From the NCBI GenBank assembly GCA_023078685.1, contig JALGAS010000001.1, positions 4,588,001 to 4,652,000 of the forward strand: 64,000 nt of DNA, in the 5' to 3' direction. Positions 11,944-24,423 of the stretch are shown one piece after another. The DNA comes from Neopestalotiopsis rosae. Taxonomy: Eukaryota > Ascomycota > Sordariomycetes > Amphisphaeriales > Sporocadaceae. The translations under genes and the position numbers were made by a program. How positions within the stretch are numbered: the stretch's first letter is position 1; every line of letters starts with the position of its first letter. The notes below the pieces were generated by a model. It was not told the DNA's origin. It searched no databases and was given only the letters and a program-made list of their open reading frames with translations.

Positions 11944-13656
11944 TCAACCCGGTGAGCTGTCCGTGCGTTTCGTACGGTTTCGTTCAGAATGCCACTTCCA
12001 GAACAACAGTGTCAGGATCGTCAATGGTATCGCTATCGCGAAGTACATCCACAGGTAAGGCGCTGCAACCCATCGGCCGCCGTCATCAGAGTCTGTTGTG
12101 AAAAAGCCCATTCCGAAAAAACCCTGATAATCATAAGTGAGCAACCTGGAAGAACTAGGTTGAGCGAGCAAATATAACACCCACCGAAGTGAAAGTAGCG
12201 GGCAAAAAAATCAACGTAACAATGGTGATAACTCTCATTGCTGAGCTGTCCTGAAGCATATGGTTTGAGATATTCTCAGTCGAATTCTGGCTCTTGAGGC
12301 TGATCGTATCAGATGCCTTCGAGGAGTCGTCAGCCTCAATACGATATGATATTCGACGAGGAACTTACCATTTGAATTGTGCTAACGCAACGGGATAACA
12401 GAAACCTAGCATTGGACTCGAACCCTTGCGTAATGGCTTCTAAGCTCTCAATATCTATACTAAATTCCAGTGCCGTACTTCTGCCCACTCGATCAGACTC
12501 AACGGGTATATCGTTCCATTGCTTCAAGCGCCTTAAAGTGCGCTGGTGTCCTGCAAATATTGGCAGCACGCAGCTTATGCTCGTTTCAACAAAACGTAGC
12601 CCGGAGAGTTGATCATACATATCGACGAAGTCTAATCCTTCTTCGATCTCCACGTTCAGCACCATCTCCGCCTGTAAGCAGTTAGAAGAGCTCATGCATG
12701 ATGTCAAGAATGCTAAGCTCGCTGTTTACAGATTTATGGTATCGCTTTTCAAAATCGCTAATGTACCACCACCAGTTCCGAAGACGCAGACAAAGAACTC
12801 GATGTGTTCCAGTGCTGAACATGTCCACAAGCTGCTCTGCATCACAGGAGGTATGAGTTGAGGGACCACGAAACAAGCATGTGTTTGTGCTGCAAGATCG
12901 TACCGCTGGTAAAGACCAGTTCGTCGGATGGCCCACACTACTTTGCCATCGTTGTTCACTTTCGATTCCGCATACTTGAAGACATATGACATTTCTGGAG
13001 TATAATTTCGCGATTATCAGTTCTTACACCCTAAACAAAAATGACGAGGTCCTTAACGATACCGTGAATATTTGTACGCTGCTTCCAAGCACATGAGACG
13101 AAGCCACTGTCCAGTGTTCGGACCTTACTTCTAAACGATGACACAACGTCTCTTACTTCGTCCATAGCGTCAGTCGTCTCAACAAGGCATTCGAACATAT
13201 CCCGACTGACACCGAGCGGATCCCACGAATGTAAGTGCCTCAGTGTTCTGCTCTCCAAGAAAATTAGCAAGCTACCTTGAAATCGATTTATAGCAGTAAT
13301 TCCTCACGCAATCTTGACAGCGCGACTGGATCCACACCAGAATCTCAGCGATCGGAATTGCGCGGGTTCGGCGGCCAGATGATGCACACTTCGGGCTCGT
13401 CATCGGGCAATGCAAATTTCCATGTCGATTGCTTCAGTTCCAATGGGAAATTCGCAAACAACATCTTGTGGAAGGAAGGGTTGTTTGCCGATTCTGCAGA
13501 TAGGCCTAACCTCGTTCGTTCTATACGACTATTTCGCACTTGATTGGAGAAGCCTGAGACACACGATGGATATGAATGGGAATAGCTCTCGTTTATATAA
13601 TCTAACCCCCACCAACATCTTTGTCCTCTTGGCGCTGGTGATCCTGATTGGTGCAT
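11944..13656 (-). pseudogene. CorA-like divalent-cation transporter family gene, disrupted
   Basis: The C-terminal part matches fungal CorA-like proteins. A soluble segment (SYVFKYAESKVNNDGKVVWA, then IRRTGLYQRYDLAAQTHACF) is followed by a long helical region and two membrane segments (RVITIVTLIFLPATFTS, YLWMYFAIAIPLTILTLLFW) around GFFGMGFF, in the place of the CorA GMN loop. Credible introns lie at 13062-12995, 12729-12672, 12368-12317 and 12184-12124. Three breaks are not explained by splicing: an in-frame TGA at 13347-13345 after PPNPRNSDR; a frame change near 13288 between SRLREELLL and NRFQGSLLIFLESRTL; and another near 12862-12866 between HACFVV and PSTHTSCDAEQLVDMF. It may be a young pseudogene, or the sequence may carry indels. 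The ATG at 13656 is tentative. Confidence 0.7.
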
Positions 13657-14215
13657 ACCTGATAGGCGCAGGGTCGTGAACTATAATTTCAGAAGGGCCT
13701 GTGGGGCGTGGTGCTGTTACACAGGCACTTTCAGGGGCTTGTCCCACTACTGATAATCTTTAATAGTATATTCCCCTCTACTCTATTATTTAAAATCGTA
13801 GGTGAAGAATTGTTGCCATCAAACGAACGAGGTACACTAATAACATTGGATTGTTCCCCATTTGTCTGTGACCCGGTAACATAGTGCCCTCCGTTGGATC
13901 TACAAGTGCTAGAATCGATCATTTCCTCATGAACAGTAGACGGCGTCCATGTTCGGCGGATTGGCTTAAGAATATGGGCAAGTCACGGGGGCGTTGTATT
14001 TTAGACAAACACATCATCAGCCTCTACACATTGTGGGAGAGAAGCATACGTGAAATACACAAAAAGCAATAATAATATTTATCTGACAAGAAATGAACTA
14101 TAAAGTAAGTGGCACGATCTAGCGGCCACAATTTCTTTTCGACTTCTCTCCTGCATCCTCCTCAACAAAGTCACAATCTCCTCTTTTCGTCAGCTACCCA
14201 CAACAAGGAGGAATT
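13657..14215. other. Intergenic region
   Basis: About 560 bp lies between the CorA-like relic and the pectate lyase stop codon. It is AT-rich near 14060-14110. Nothing else is recognisable. Confidence 0.45.
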
Positions 14216-15194
14216 CTAGGACTCGGTAATGTCGCTCTCGTCGTAGATGCAGTAGGTGCCGTCAGCACCGGAGCCCGTCTTGGTAGGCTCCTCGCCCGAG
14301 TCGTTGCCCTCGTAGGTGACGCAAATGTCGTCGACGTCGGAGACGGTGACGTCGGAAAAGGTGGCCGAGTCGCCATAGTTCTCGTTGATGCCGGCGAGGG
14401 ACGAACCATCCGAAGCACTGACGCCGCTGATGATGACGTGGCGTTCATACATGTCGTCGCCTTTTTTTGAATTCCAGTATTAGTTCTGATTTTGAATGGT
14501 GCTCTCCTTTTGGCAAAAGGCAGTGGACCTAGATTTCCAAAAGGAAGGGGAAAAAACTTGAACTTACAGTTGCCACAGCTGCGGTAGAGCTTGCCAAAGT
14601 CCGAGACTGTGAAGTCGGAAATGGAAATGGTGCCGCCGCCGTTGTGCTGGATCACCTTGTCCTCGGCGCCAAAGGCGCCGCCGCCCTTGATGTAGGTGGT
14701 GTCGCCGCTGTCCTGGACCTTGACGGTAAAGGCATCCTCGCAGACGGCCGACCACCAGACGTTGCTGAGGGTACATCCACCTTGGCACTAGAGTATTGGG
14801 GGAAAGGCAATGTCAGTATGGAGTATGACAAAGGTATACTGACATCCCGAGAACGACGGGAGGAAAGAAAAAATTAGCTTACGTGAACACCCTCGATCTG
14901 GTTGGGTCCGATGATGACGTTGCTCAGAGAAGCGCCCTCCTCGAGGATGAAGACGGCGTCAGAGTCGCCGCCCTCGTCCTGGCCCGTACAGGAAACGCCG
15001 CGGTCAATGGCGTACATGCCGCCGTCAAAGGAGTCGCCGGCGGCGATGGTCTTAGCCGCGGAAAAGGTCGAGGAGCCCGAGGACGCGGGCAGGGAGTCGC
15101 GGGCCTTGAGGGCCTTGGGGGCTGCGGTGATGACCGGGCCGGGAGCGGCGGTCACTCCGAGGGCCAGGGCGGCGGCGACGAGTGCGTACTGCAT
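14216..15194 (-). CDS. Secreted pectate lyase, polysaccharide lyase family 3
   Basis: This enzyme cleaves polygalacturonate by beta-elimination outside the cell. Three exons fit: 15194-14883, 14787-14568 and 14460-14216, for 258 aa. The start [20 protein letters not shown] is a clear signal peptide; an upstream frame extends further but the ATG at 15194 gives the expected secretion signal. The mature part has [20 protein letters not shown], a beta-helix with [37 protein letters not shown] and [12 protein letters not shown], then RHVIISG and ICVTYEGN near the end. These are PL3 features, including the conserved Cys pattern. The intron donors are GTAAGC and GTAAGT. It suggests contact with plant cell walls. 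Confidence 0.93.
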
Positions 15195-17268
15195 CTTTGT
15201 TGATTTGATGGGGTAGAAAGGGGATGAGATGGTTGGAGGAAAACAAAAGAGTCTAGCACGGAAAGAAAGAAGATCCAAGCACTGCTTGTTTTGTAAGTGA
15301 ACAAGATATCAGGAACAGGGAAACCGGAAGACTCGATGAATGAACGGATGTAGAGCTTGGGGAGAGAGAGAATGGTCATGATTTTGGTCGGAAAAGACGG
15401 CATCTTTTATATAAATCTGAGCCTTATGGATACTATTCCAACCCTTTCAACGGTCGGTAGTCGGTGCTCACTCAACAACATTGGCTGCACCACGTGTGAT
15501 CGTAGAAGGGTACAGTATCATCCCGGTTCACACCGCGCCTGACCAGGTTCATGAATATTTGGTAATACCTTTCCCTGACCTGAAAAAAGGTCATTCATTC
15601 AAATTGAGTATAGTGGGCCCCTGTCATCACTCTAGATGTTTCTCGAAAAGAATAACAGCAACAAAAAAGCCCATCAATGAGAACAATCTTGTTTGCTCTT
15701 GGCAGGAACGTTTATGGGGATCTATTGCCGCCTTGAGACACGGGTCACGGAAGCACTGAACCAATGAAGACGAGATCGCTGACGAGTTCAAGGTCCTCCA
15801 AAATCTGGGGTACAGCCCATGGGCTTGGGGTATCTCGCCAAAGAAATTCTGGAGTCCCTGGTCAAGGGTCCTTGTTGGTCAGTCCAGACCAAGAAAAAGC
15901 ACATTTGAACCCTGGCTCAATCTCTATAGCAAGGAGAAAGATATTTATCTCTTACACCAATGTAGAGGGTTGTGGTGGGAGCGGTGGCACAATATGATTC
16001 ATCAGATATACGTCAATTGTATGGTTGGGCGTGGAATAGCGAGTCTTTAGAAACGGTTTCTTACAGGTATCTCACCCTGGCAAGTCAACCTCTTTTGTCT
16101 TGGCAAGAGCTTCAAATTGTGATAAACTCGTATGTTTTTGTCGAGTCTTGAAAATCTTTACCTGACCTATGTTCGCGGAGCCAGTCAGCCGTCGACTTGA
16201 AGCGGCGTGATGGCCATGAGATATGGATCCTGGAAATATTTTGCGTGCTTTAACGTGACTCGTGAGGTGACCCCCATAATAATCATAATATGGGCTCCAT
16301 GATCCTACATGATGTGGGATGGGGGGAGACAAAGGGCGGGTCAATGTTGCGATTGAAAGATGCTCGAAAGGGTCGGAAAGGCTCCCACGTTACACCATTA
16401 TGCTGAACCACGTTGTCGGTTCTCAACGCTGAGCGGCGGAGAAATTATGAGCTTGTCAGGTCTTGTAGTTGCTGGATGTGGTAATACAGGACAAGAAAGA
16501 CAGCCAAACCCCAGTCAGAAGGGGTGGAATCTGTGACTGCCAAGGACGATCGGCCTCTTGGCAAGCCCCCCATTGCAGGCCAAGCAGGCCAAGCAGACCA
16601 AGCGACGGCGACAAACGGAAATAAGACCCCTGTGCTGAACCTGGAATATATTACTTCAGTCGTCATGCTTTCTTTCCTTGCGGTCCCCTAATGTTAAGAA
16701 TCAAGATCTTGAAGGGGTGCTCGTGTGTCTTGTACGACCATGATGAGGCTCAAAGTCTTGGTCGTCGGCTGCTACACAAATGGAGAAGGGCTCGGCCGTT
16801 GGTGGCGTCCGATTTCTCCGGCGGCTGCCAAGTCAACTACCGGCAGATGAGCCATGGTATTTCTGTCTGCAAGGCGCCCTGTTGCACTCTTGTGTAGTTG
16901 CATCGCGCCTTCGTTTTCGGCAACATTACGGGGTTAGGAGATATGATGATGTACGCAGGTTAGATTGACTCTTGTTTCGGAATAAAGAATGGTCATGGTA
17001 AGTTGCACAGAACTGTTCGACATCAACAATGACATTGGCTGACGCACGCTCTCTTATCTTGCCTTTCGCTATTTGGGTATGTATTGGTTCTTCTTTCTAT
17101 CGACTCTATTCGTACTCGGATTTGAACCAGACGTCCTGGTTGGCCGATTGCCAGCCGCTCTATAATCCTCCAACTCCGGATATCATCTATAACGCTATGC
17201 CAGCAGAAACGACCATCTATATCTTACAAAATTTTGCATATTCGCGGCTCGTGCCTCTCCAAAGCACT
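15195..17268. other. Gene-poor stretch between pectate lyase and NADH dehydrogenase
   Basis: About 2.07 kb contains the lyase promoter on the left and the 3' UTR of the dehydrogenase on the right. A frame at 16780-16968 (MEKGSAVGGV...) has coding-like composition but matches nothing I know and is short, so it is not called. Confidence 0.45.
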
Positions 17269-18896
17269 CTAGAACCTTGAAATATCCCGTCCAAACAGCC
17301 ACGAGATACACCAATAAACGGGGACCATGATCTTATTCCGGATGCTCATACTCTTGGTCAAGTATGCCGTACGCCAGAGCACCCAAGCCGCCCAGCCCTT
17401 GAGATCATCGGCTTCGCTCTGATGGATGGCCTTCCAGTTGCCCAAGTAGGTCATTGTACCCCAGTTTCGGAACTTGAAGCCCGGTGCAAAGACGTCTTCC
17501 TTGTTGAACCTCTTGGCAAGGTAGGTCGCCTTTTGGCTGGCGACCTGCGCAGTGGCCGGCAGCGCTTGGTTGTGGATGACGGCGCAGTCGCCAATGGCGT
17601 AGACGTCGGGCAGGATACTCTTGCCAGTGATTGTCTGCCCATCTTTCGACTCCGTTGCCACGACGCGGACGCGAAGGTGCTTGTCCGTCAAGATGCTACC
17701 GCTCTTTGGGTCCTTTTGCAGCTGGACCTCGGTCGCGGCCTCTGCCACTCCAGTGACTGCCGAGTTGGGAGGGAACACCTTGTCTGCCAGCTTTTGCACC
17801 AGAGGGTTCTGCATCAGACCAGTGCTCCAGACAACAATGCCGGCGGTGACCTCCTCATCGCCGTATTCCTGAATCTTGAGCTTCAGGCAACCCTCAGTCT
17901 CCGCGTCTGGACGAATTCTGGTCAAGTGATGCTTGGTCTTGACTTGAATGCCTTCGCGTCGGAAATGATCCATGGCGTAGTTGGCCAATGTCTGATCAAA
18001 CATTGGCAGAACCTTCGGTGCGACATCGTAGACAGTGATGGCGCTGAATTTGATGATGTCGGGATAGAGTTTGACCAAGTCCTCGTTGATCAAGTCGTGC
18101 AACTCGGCGGCGAACTCGATACCGGTAGGTCCTCCGCCCACCACGGCGAAATGCAAAAGCTTCTTGCGCTCCTCATCTGTTGTTGTAGGCAATGCGGCCT
18201 TCTCAAAGCATTGCAGCACCTTTTGTCGGATTCTTCTGGCATCGCTCACGTCTCGTAGGAAGTTGGCGTGTTCCCGGACACCCTCAATGCCAAAAGTCTG
18301 ACTATACGAGCCGACGGCAATGACTAGTCTGTCATATGGAACCTCGAATATCTCGCCCTTTTTTTGCTTGATTGCGGAAGAGTCTCCAGAAGGAAGACGG
18401 GCTCGTGCCACGTCACCCGATGTGTTTGCCTCGACGCGAATGACCTTTTTCGAAAAGTCAATGTCGTCGGCCCACCCCTGATGGAAGTCGTCCAGCTCCA
18501 GCCTCCTGGTAGACTCAATGGTGGCACGAAACTCGAGCGTACCGACCGACGTACCAGCAAGCAACGGAGTAAAGACAAAATATGACCGTGGTGATATCAT
18601 CACACGCTCATATTTCTTCGGGTCCAAGTCGCGTGCAAATCCATATCCGGCCCATCCGGATCCCAGTACAACTACTCGTTCCTTCTTTGCTTGAAAACTG
18701 TTAATACATGTCACCCGAAAGGAGTTGCAAGTGGATTGGTGGAATACGACTTACTTTTGTTGGTCAAATCGACACTGATACAACGAGGCAATCCGGCAGA
18801 GATTCGATTAGGAGTTAATATTGTTCTAGTAATAGGGCGTGCCGAAGTCGCAATATGACCCACGTTCACCATAGGTCGTCCACGGATTATAGGCAT
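17269..18896 (-). CDS. Type II (alternative) NADH:ubiquinone oxidoreductase
   Basis: This rotenone-insensitive, non-proton-pumping dehydrogenase of the inner mitochondrial membrane passes electrons from NADH to ubiquinone. Two exons fit, 18896-18755 and 18689-17269, for 520 aa. The acceptor is TTTTCAAG; a nearer CAG would put a stop in frame. The N-terminus (MPIIRGRPMVNVGHIATSAR) is a basic presequence. The FAD site is VVVLGSGWAGYGFAR and the NADH site FAVVGGGPTGIEFAAE. ISPRSYFVFTPLLAGTSVG, GIVVWSTGLMQNPLV, DVYAIGDCA and a C-terminal membrane-binding tail ending GRDISRF complete the family pattern. There is no EF-hand insertion, so this is not the calcium-regulated NDE1 type; internal or external orientation cannot be told from sequence. 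It is divergent from MAS2. Confidence 0.94.
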
Positions 18897-19864
18897 ATTG
18901 GAGTCAAAAACTTGTATGTCACCAGACGATAATCATACAATGGAAAACGAATAAGAGGTAAGATGCATACCAAACCTGGAAAATCTGAATTGGAAAATGA
19001 AAAAGGAGAGGCATGGTCAAATAGTAAGAATGAGTAATACGATAATAGGACGGGGCGTCCGGTTTTCGTTCCGGGAGCTATAAACTACTTCCCATTTGGC
19101 CGATATCCTCCTTGGCCAAGGCTTCGGGGAGCGTCTCGGGGAATCCACAAGACTGCGAGACCGCCTCGTTTTGCGGGCTACTGATGATTTCCTACGTGAT
19201 TAAAAAGTTTATTGCTCACATAGACCTTGATGCGCGCGTTGCTGGTTGTACACACAGATAAGTGGTGGAGATGAGGGACAAAATTGTAGATGACTATTAA
19301 TAGGCCCGTTCAAGAAAAGGCCCGTATGATCCCATACTTTTTCATTGCCGATCAGCGAAGACCGGATGTGCTGCTTGCGTTCTTTTTTTCTTTTGTTGGG
19401 GACTGTAATAATAGATGAAGAACAGTTGGTATTGAGCTCGGATCGGTCATAATACATATCCACTATCTGGACTGTGAGTGAATGAAAAAGAGCCTCCTCG
19501 CTTTTGACTTGGCAATGTCGCCAAGATGTGAGGATGCATGCAAAACCATCACGAGTCTGGCAGGATTCTGGCTAGGCTAGAAGCGAGACAATGGAAAAAG
19601 GGCAAGTCACTGTGCAGTCCAGGTCGGGCGCGCGCATTGGCGGCCAATGAGGTCATTTGCCATGACCTCTGACTCCGACGGCGCCGGCTGGAGCTGACAG
19701 CTGAGTGAGCCCCGTTAAGTGCTAATCGATAACAACTTTTTGCGAAAGAAACTAAACGCGATGGCCGAACCGACCCCAGACGCCTTCCCGCTCGGCTCGA
19801 AATGCAGGTCCATCAGCCCAGCCGTTGAGCAGCAGCAACTCTGACAATTAAAACTGCAGTCATC
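18897..19864. promoter_or_regulatory. Divergent promoter region, NADH dehydrogenase and MAS2
   Basis: A 968-bp gap between the start codons of two genes for mitochondrial proteins. It must hold both promoters. No gene or repeat is supported. Confidence 0.45.
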
Positions 19865-21702
19865 ATGTTTCGCGCAGGCTCCTCCAGATTATTGTCGAGG
19901 AACCTCGCGTCCTCGGCTAGATTACAGCCCTCTTCTCTGCGACCCTCGGTAGCACGGGTATCGGCGCGGAGCCTAGCGTCCATCAACATCCCATCAGCCA
20001 AGGTATGTGACTTGCGACGATCCAAACGGCTTCGAATCAAAGCTTCCATTGGGAATCTCTAGAATTGCAATCTAACCCTTGGACTCAGGAACCCACTGAT
20101 CTCGACAACATCACAACATTGCCGAATGGTGTGCGGGTCGCATCCGAAGCCCTTCCCGGCTCCTTCTCTGGAGTGGGAGTCTACATAGAAGCCGGCTCCA
20201 GATTCGAGAACCCATATCTCAGCGGCGTCAGCCACATTGTCGATCGTCTGGCTTTTGCATCAACGGACAAGCGCAGCGGCGAGCAAATACAAGAGACCGT
20301 CGAGTCTCTGGGTGGAAACATCCAATGCGTCTCGAGCAGAGAGTCCATGATGTACCAGGCCGCCACATTCAACTCGGCCGTCCCGACGGCAACAGAGCTC
20401 CTCGCTGAGACGATACGGAACCCTCAAATCACCGAGGAGGAAGTCGCGCAAGAGCTGGCCACCGCCGAGTACGAGATTACAGAGATCTGGAAGAAGCCTG
20501 AGCTCATCCTCCCAGAGCTGGTGCACATGGCTGCCTTCAAGGACAACACGCTGGGCAACCCGCTCCTGTGTCCCGCCGAGAGAATACCAGAAATCAACAA
20601 GTCGGTCGTTGAGGCCTACCGGGAAGCCTTTTACAGACCGGAGCGCACAGTCGTGGCTTTTGCTGGAGTACCACACGCCGAGGCAGTGCAACTAGCCACG
20701 CAATTCTTTGGCGACATGAAGGCGTCTGACCAACCGGCTCTTTCCAGGACGGGCTCCGAGACGTCTCTTGGCTCGACTTCGTCAGAAATCTCTGACGCCT
20801 CGGCCTCGTCGAGTGTATCTTCCACATCTTCTACTTCGTCGCAACAACCTAGCATATTATCCAAGATACCCCTTTTCAAGAACCTCTCCACTTCTGCATC
20901 AAACAATGCATCTGTGCTCGAATCGAGCCAGCAGTATCCCACTCAGCAGCAATTAGTCGCCCCCGCTCAGTACACTGGCGGATTCGTTTCACTCCCCTCT
21001 CAGCCGCCTTCTTACAACCCCATGCAACCAGTCTTTACACACATTCACCTGGCTTTCGAAGGTCTCCCGATTGCCTCTGACGATATTTACGCTCTGGCAA
21101 CTCTGAACACTCTCCTCGGTGGTGGTGGATCATTCTCCGCTGGAGGACCTGGCAAGGGCATGTACTCGCGCCTGTACACCAATGTCCTGAACCAGCATGC
21201 TTGGGTGGAATCCTGTGTGGCTTTTAACCACTCTTACACCGACTCTGGTCTCTTTGGTATCTCGGCAATGTGCATTCCCGGTAGGACCCAGGCTATGCTG
21301 GATGTCATGTGCCAGGAGCTGCGCGCCTTGACCCTCGATACTGGCTTTGCCGCACTCGGACAGGTCGAGGTCAGCCGTGCCAAGAACCAGCTGCGATCCA
21401 GTCTCTTGATGAACCTGGAGAGCAGAATGGTCGAGCTTGAGGATCTGGGAAGACAAGTCCAGGTACACGGCCGAAAGGTTCCCGTGCACGAAATGTGCCG
21501 CAAGATCGAGGCTCTCACAGTGGAAGACCTGCGACGGGTAGCCCGTGAGGTGACTGGTGGTCTGGTCCAGAACCCCGGCGGCGGCAGTGGCCATCCCACT
21601 GTCGTGCTGCAAGAGGCCCAAAACATTGGCTCAAACGCGAAATCGATGAGCTGGGAAGAGATCCAGGATAGAATCTATAGATGGGGTCTGGGCAGGAGGT
21701 AA
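19865..21702 (+). CDS. MAS2: Mitochondrial processing peptidase, alpha subunit
   Basis: This is the non-catalytic subunit of the matrix enzyme that removes presequences from imported proteins. Exon 1 is 19865-20002 and exon 2 is 20089-21702, for 583 aa. The presequence begins MFRAGSSRLLSRNLASSARL. The M16 fold begins with TTLPNGVRVASEALPGSFSG. Where the catalytic beta subunit has HxxEH, this protein has SHIVDRLAF, which marks the alpha subunit. The Gly-rich substrate loop GGGGSFSAGGPGKGMYSRL is intact. A Ser/Thr-rich insertion (about residues 275-330) separates the two M16 halves. The C-terminus ends IYRWGLGRR. It lies next to a divergent gene for another mitochondrial enzyme. Confidence 0.96.
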
Positions 21703-23648
21703 AAAGGTGGCTAGATCATTGGCTGACAACATCACCAGTATCTAGACGGAGTGAGACGCACTCGAAGAGGTCTTGTACGATACAGCAAGATTTCTGTGTA
21801 CACATAGTTGCATCATAGCATCCATTCCATGTACAACAGATAGTACTTAATGAGCATATGGGTCTATAGAGCATCCGATCAATCAAGCTACAATAAAGCA
21901 TTCGAATATTCTCCTCAACTCGGTCTTTTACGTGTCCTGTGCTCGTGTCGAATACTGTATCCGTATGGTCCTGGGGCAAGTGAAGCCATCACATTGGTCT
22001 GATTGAGATGAGTGTATGTAGCAAACTCAAAGCAGTGGTCAGCACAAAAATAAGTTTGGCCACTTAGTATCTGTGCAGCACTCGCCCATTTCAAAAATAG
22101 ACACCCATGAACATGACCAACCAGACCCGTCAAGATCAAAAACAATGCGAGGATTGTTTTTCATGGTTTGAAAGAAAAGTCAAAAAATAATCGACTATCT
22201 ATCACGAACAGACTATCTAGGAATGTGATGCTGATCAGACATCTAATTTATTGTTACTGGCCGGTTACAGGAATGACCGACGATGGGGGAGCGTCGAACC
22301 TGGTTCCTCTACTTGCAGGGTCGAGCAACTACCAAGTGAGTAAACGGTGCCTGGCTCAGTATTTTGATTTCTTGTTGAAACAATTCAGTTTGTCTGGATC
22401 TATTAGACTAGGTCGGTCCTCAAGGTGGTTGCAAACGAGGGGGGGATAAGGAAAGGCAGAGCCAGAGCCAGAGTTTTGCCAGAGTTTCTCCCGGGTCGTG
22501 GCTCTTGTTTCAGCAAACGGGAACAGCATATGGTTTTCCCATTATCCATGGTGTTGCTGGTACAACTGCTGTTATGTGTGTAGTGTTTGATGTCTATTGC
22601 CTCGAGTGATTCACTACGTTCGTGATTCACTGCCCAGGCATTGGTATTATTTGTGGTTGCCTGTGATGATGGATAGACAGTATGTACGAGTCAGCATCAC
22701 ACCAGTCATTGTAGAATGAGCAAACAGTTGGTCCTTGGGTATAAATATCTGGTTGTGAGTGCCATGGCAATAAGCATTCTTCTTTCCCAGTATTTTGAAT
22801 TCAGATGTGTTATAAATAATTGCCAGGACACACAAATGTTGCTAGTCCTCGTCAAATATCTCAAGTCTTTTGATCAAGCAGGGTGGAAAATGGAAGCAGT
22901 CACTCGCAAAACTGAAATCAAGGGATCTCTTGACTGCTTACAGAATGACCACAGGTGGAGACTTCTATTCAAAGCCTCCATCTCGCATCGTCATTGAGAC
23001 TTGGATGCAGCCAATCACGAAATCAAAGAGGGAAGATGTTGCTGCAGACGAGTCCGGTTCTATCAAGGAGGGGATCACGATCGGTTCTACAGTAAACCAC
23101 CTTCACCTTCAAGTTTGGGGGCCTGATTCGTGACAAACACATGGAAGGTACGCCGAATCACACACGAATGGGCTTTGCAAGAGCTGAAGCCAAAGTCCCA
23201 ATGCAAGAACACCATTGTCTGCACAATTTCTGGCAAGAACCCAGATATCTATTCGGCCACCACCAAAAATCGAATCACAATCCTTCCTCAGGCAGCACTC
23301 GAGCTTCCTTGGTCACCTACCTAAATGCCCTTCTGTTAGAGGTCTGGCACTTCTAGGCGACCATTCCAGAGCCTTGAAGCTCCCATTGTCCACCATTCCG
23401 GGGGGAGTCCTGCGCCATCTGCACCTTGATTATTCCATCGGCGCCGCGAACAAAATTCTTTTTCTCACACCAAGCAACAATCAAGATCACAACCCCGCCG
23501 TTTGCAACGCCTTCACACATTCACACAAGACTTTGCTGTGTCCTACATTGTTCAATCACCCTTCAATCGCCGACAAACCATCTACCTCCTTCCCACCTTC
23601 TTCACACCTTGTCACACTTGCGCCTAAATTCCCTGCCGTTACAAAGAC
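21703..23648. other. Intergenic region before the tandem family
   Basis: About 1.9 kb. The left part should hold the MAS2 3' UTR and the right part a C- and T-rich leader of the first tandem gene (about 23440-23640). A frame at 22870-23133 contains a basic-acidic stretch (KSKREDVAADES) that loosely recalls the basic tails of the tandem family, but the match is too weak to call a relic. Confidence 0.4.
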
Positions 23649-24423
23649 ATGTCGCCGATCATGGCACTCAACAACCAGAAGTTGTCGCTTGTCAACTTCG
23701 ACAAGTTCGATTTCTACGACGCTGTATTTACAGTGAGACAGGAGGTATATGCCTTGATCGACGAGGACCAGTGGGTCGACGCTCTCTGCCGTGTTGCTGG
23801 CGGCTTGTCAAAGAAGCTCCAAGCAGAGGTTGGCTATTGCTCCAAGCTTTACTTTCAGCTTACATTTGCGGACGCTCTTTGGGATCACCTTCGTAAGCAA
23901 TTTGTATACCACATTCTTGAGACCCTTTACTAATTCAGTATTTAGTGGGCGACGAAGCTAGCCTGTCGCCCTGGAGGGCATCCCTCTGCCATCTTCGCCG
24001 AAACGATCAGCAATACGACGCACCCGAGGAGTGTGTAAACCCTGGCGACATCATCTGGCTCAACCACGAGCGAGCCGTTGCACGCTTGGTCACTGAAGAA
24101 GACTTCTTCAGAGTCCTGGGACAAAAGGTCCTTTCGCCAGAAGCTCACTCGCTGGACGGCATTTGCACACTCATGGAAGACCTAAAGATTGGTCCTTACG
24201 CCGAGAACACCATTGCTTCCGAGCGTGCCACAGAGATGGCTTCCAATCAGCAGGTACGTCTGAATATGCCAGAACCCCAATCAACGTCTTTAGCTGGAAT
24301 CACAGGTTGCTAACTGGTGAACAGAAAGCTGATAGCTCTCTGAAGAGAGCTCATGACAGTCACGTGGACCGATCCGAGCCTGCTTCGAAGAGACAGAACA
24401 TGGACGCTGGACAAGGCCAATGA
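23649..24423 (+). CDS. Tandem family member A, unknown function
   Basis: Three exons, 23649-23892, 23946-24253 and 24325-24423, give 216 aa. I do not recognise the family. Exon 1 (81 codons plus one base) contains NFDKFDFYDAVFTVRQEVYA and ends in a hydrophobic-aromatic helix with KLYFQLTFADALWDHL. Intron 1 is phase 1 directly after this. Exon 2 opens GDEASLSPW and continues as a mixed, Glu-rich domain. Intron 2 is phase 0. Exon 3 is a short basic tail (SSLKRAHDSHVDRSEPASKR) that could be a bipartite nuclear signal. No signal peptide or clear membrane segment is seen. The same architecture recurs in three downstream genes on the same strand. A second ATG at 23661 could also be used. Confidence 0.8.

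Noticed and set aside
12400..12430. GGTTCGAGTCC-like string on the minus strand resembling a tRNA T-arm
   Set aside because: It lies inside the CorA-like coding sequence and no acceptor, D-arm or anticodon stem surrounds it.
16780..16968. Short GC-rich frame with coding-like composition (MEKGSAVGGV...)
   Set aside because: Only 62 codons, no recognisable motif, no supporting splice sites or neighbouring exons.
17422..18258. 278-codon plus-strand frame opposite the NADH dehydrogenase
   Set aside because: Antisense shadow; the minus strand encodes both nucleotide-binding motifs in one frame.
22870..23133. Possible fifth tandem-family relic upstream of gene A
   Set aside because: Only a short basic-acidic stretch is reminiscent of the family tails; neither the aromatic helix nor the SPW motif is present.
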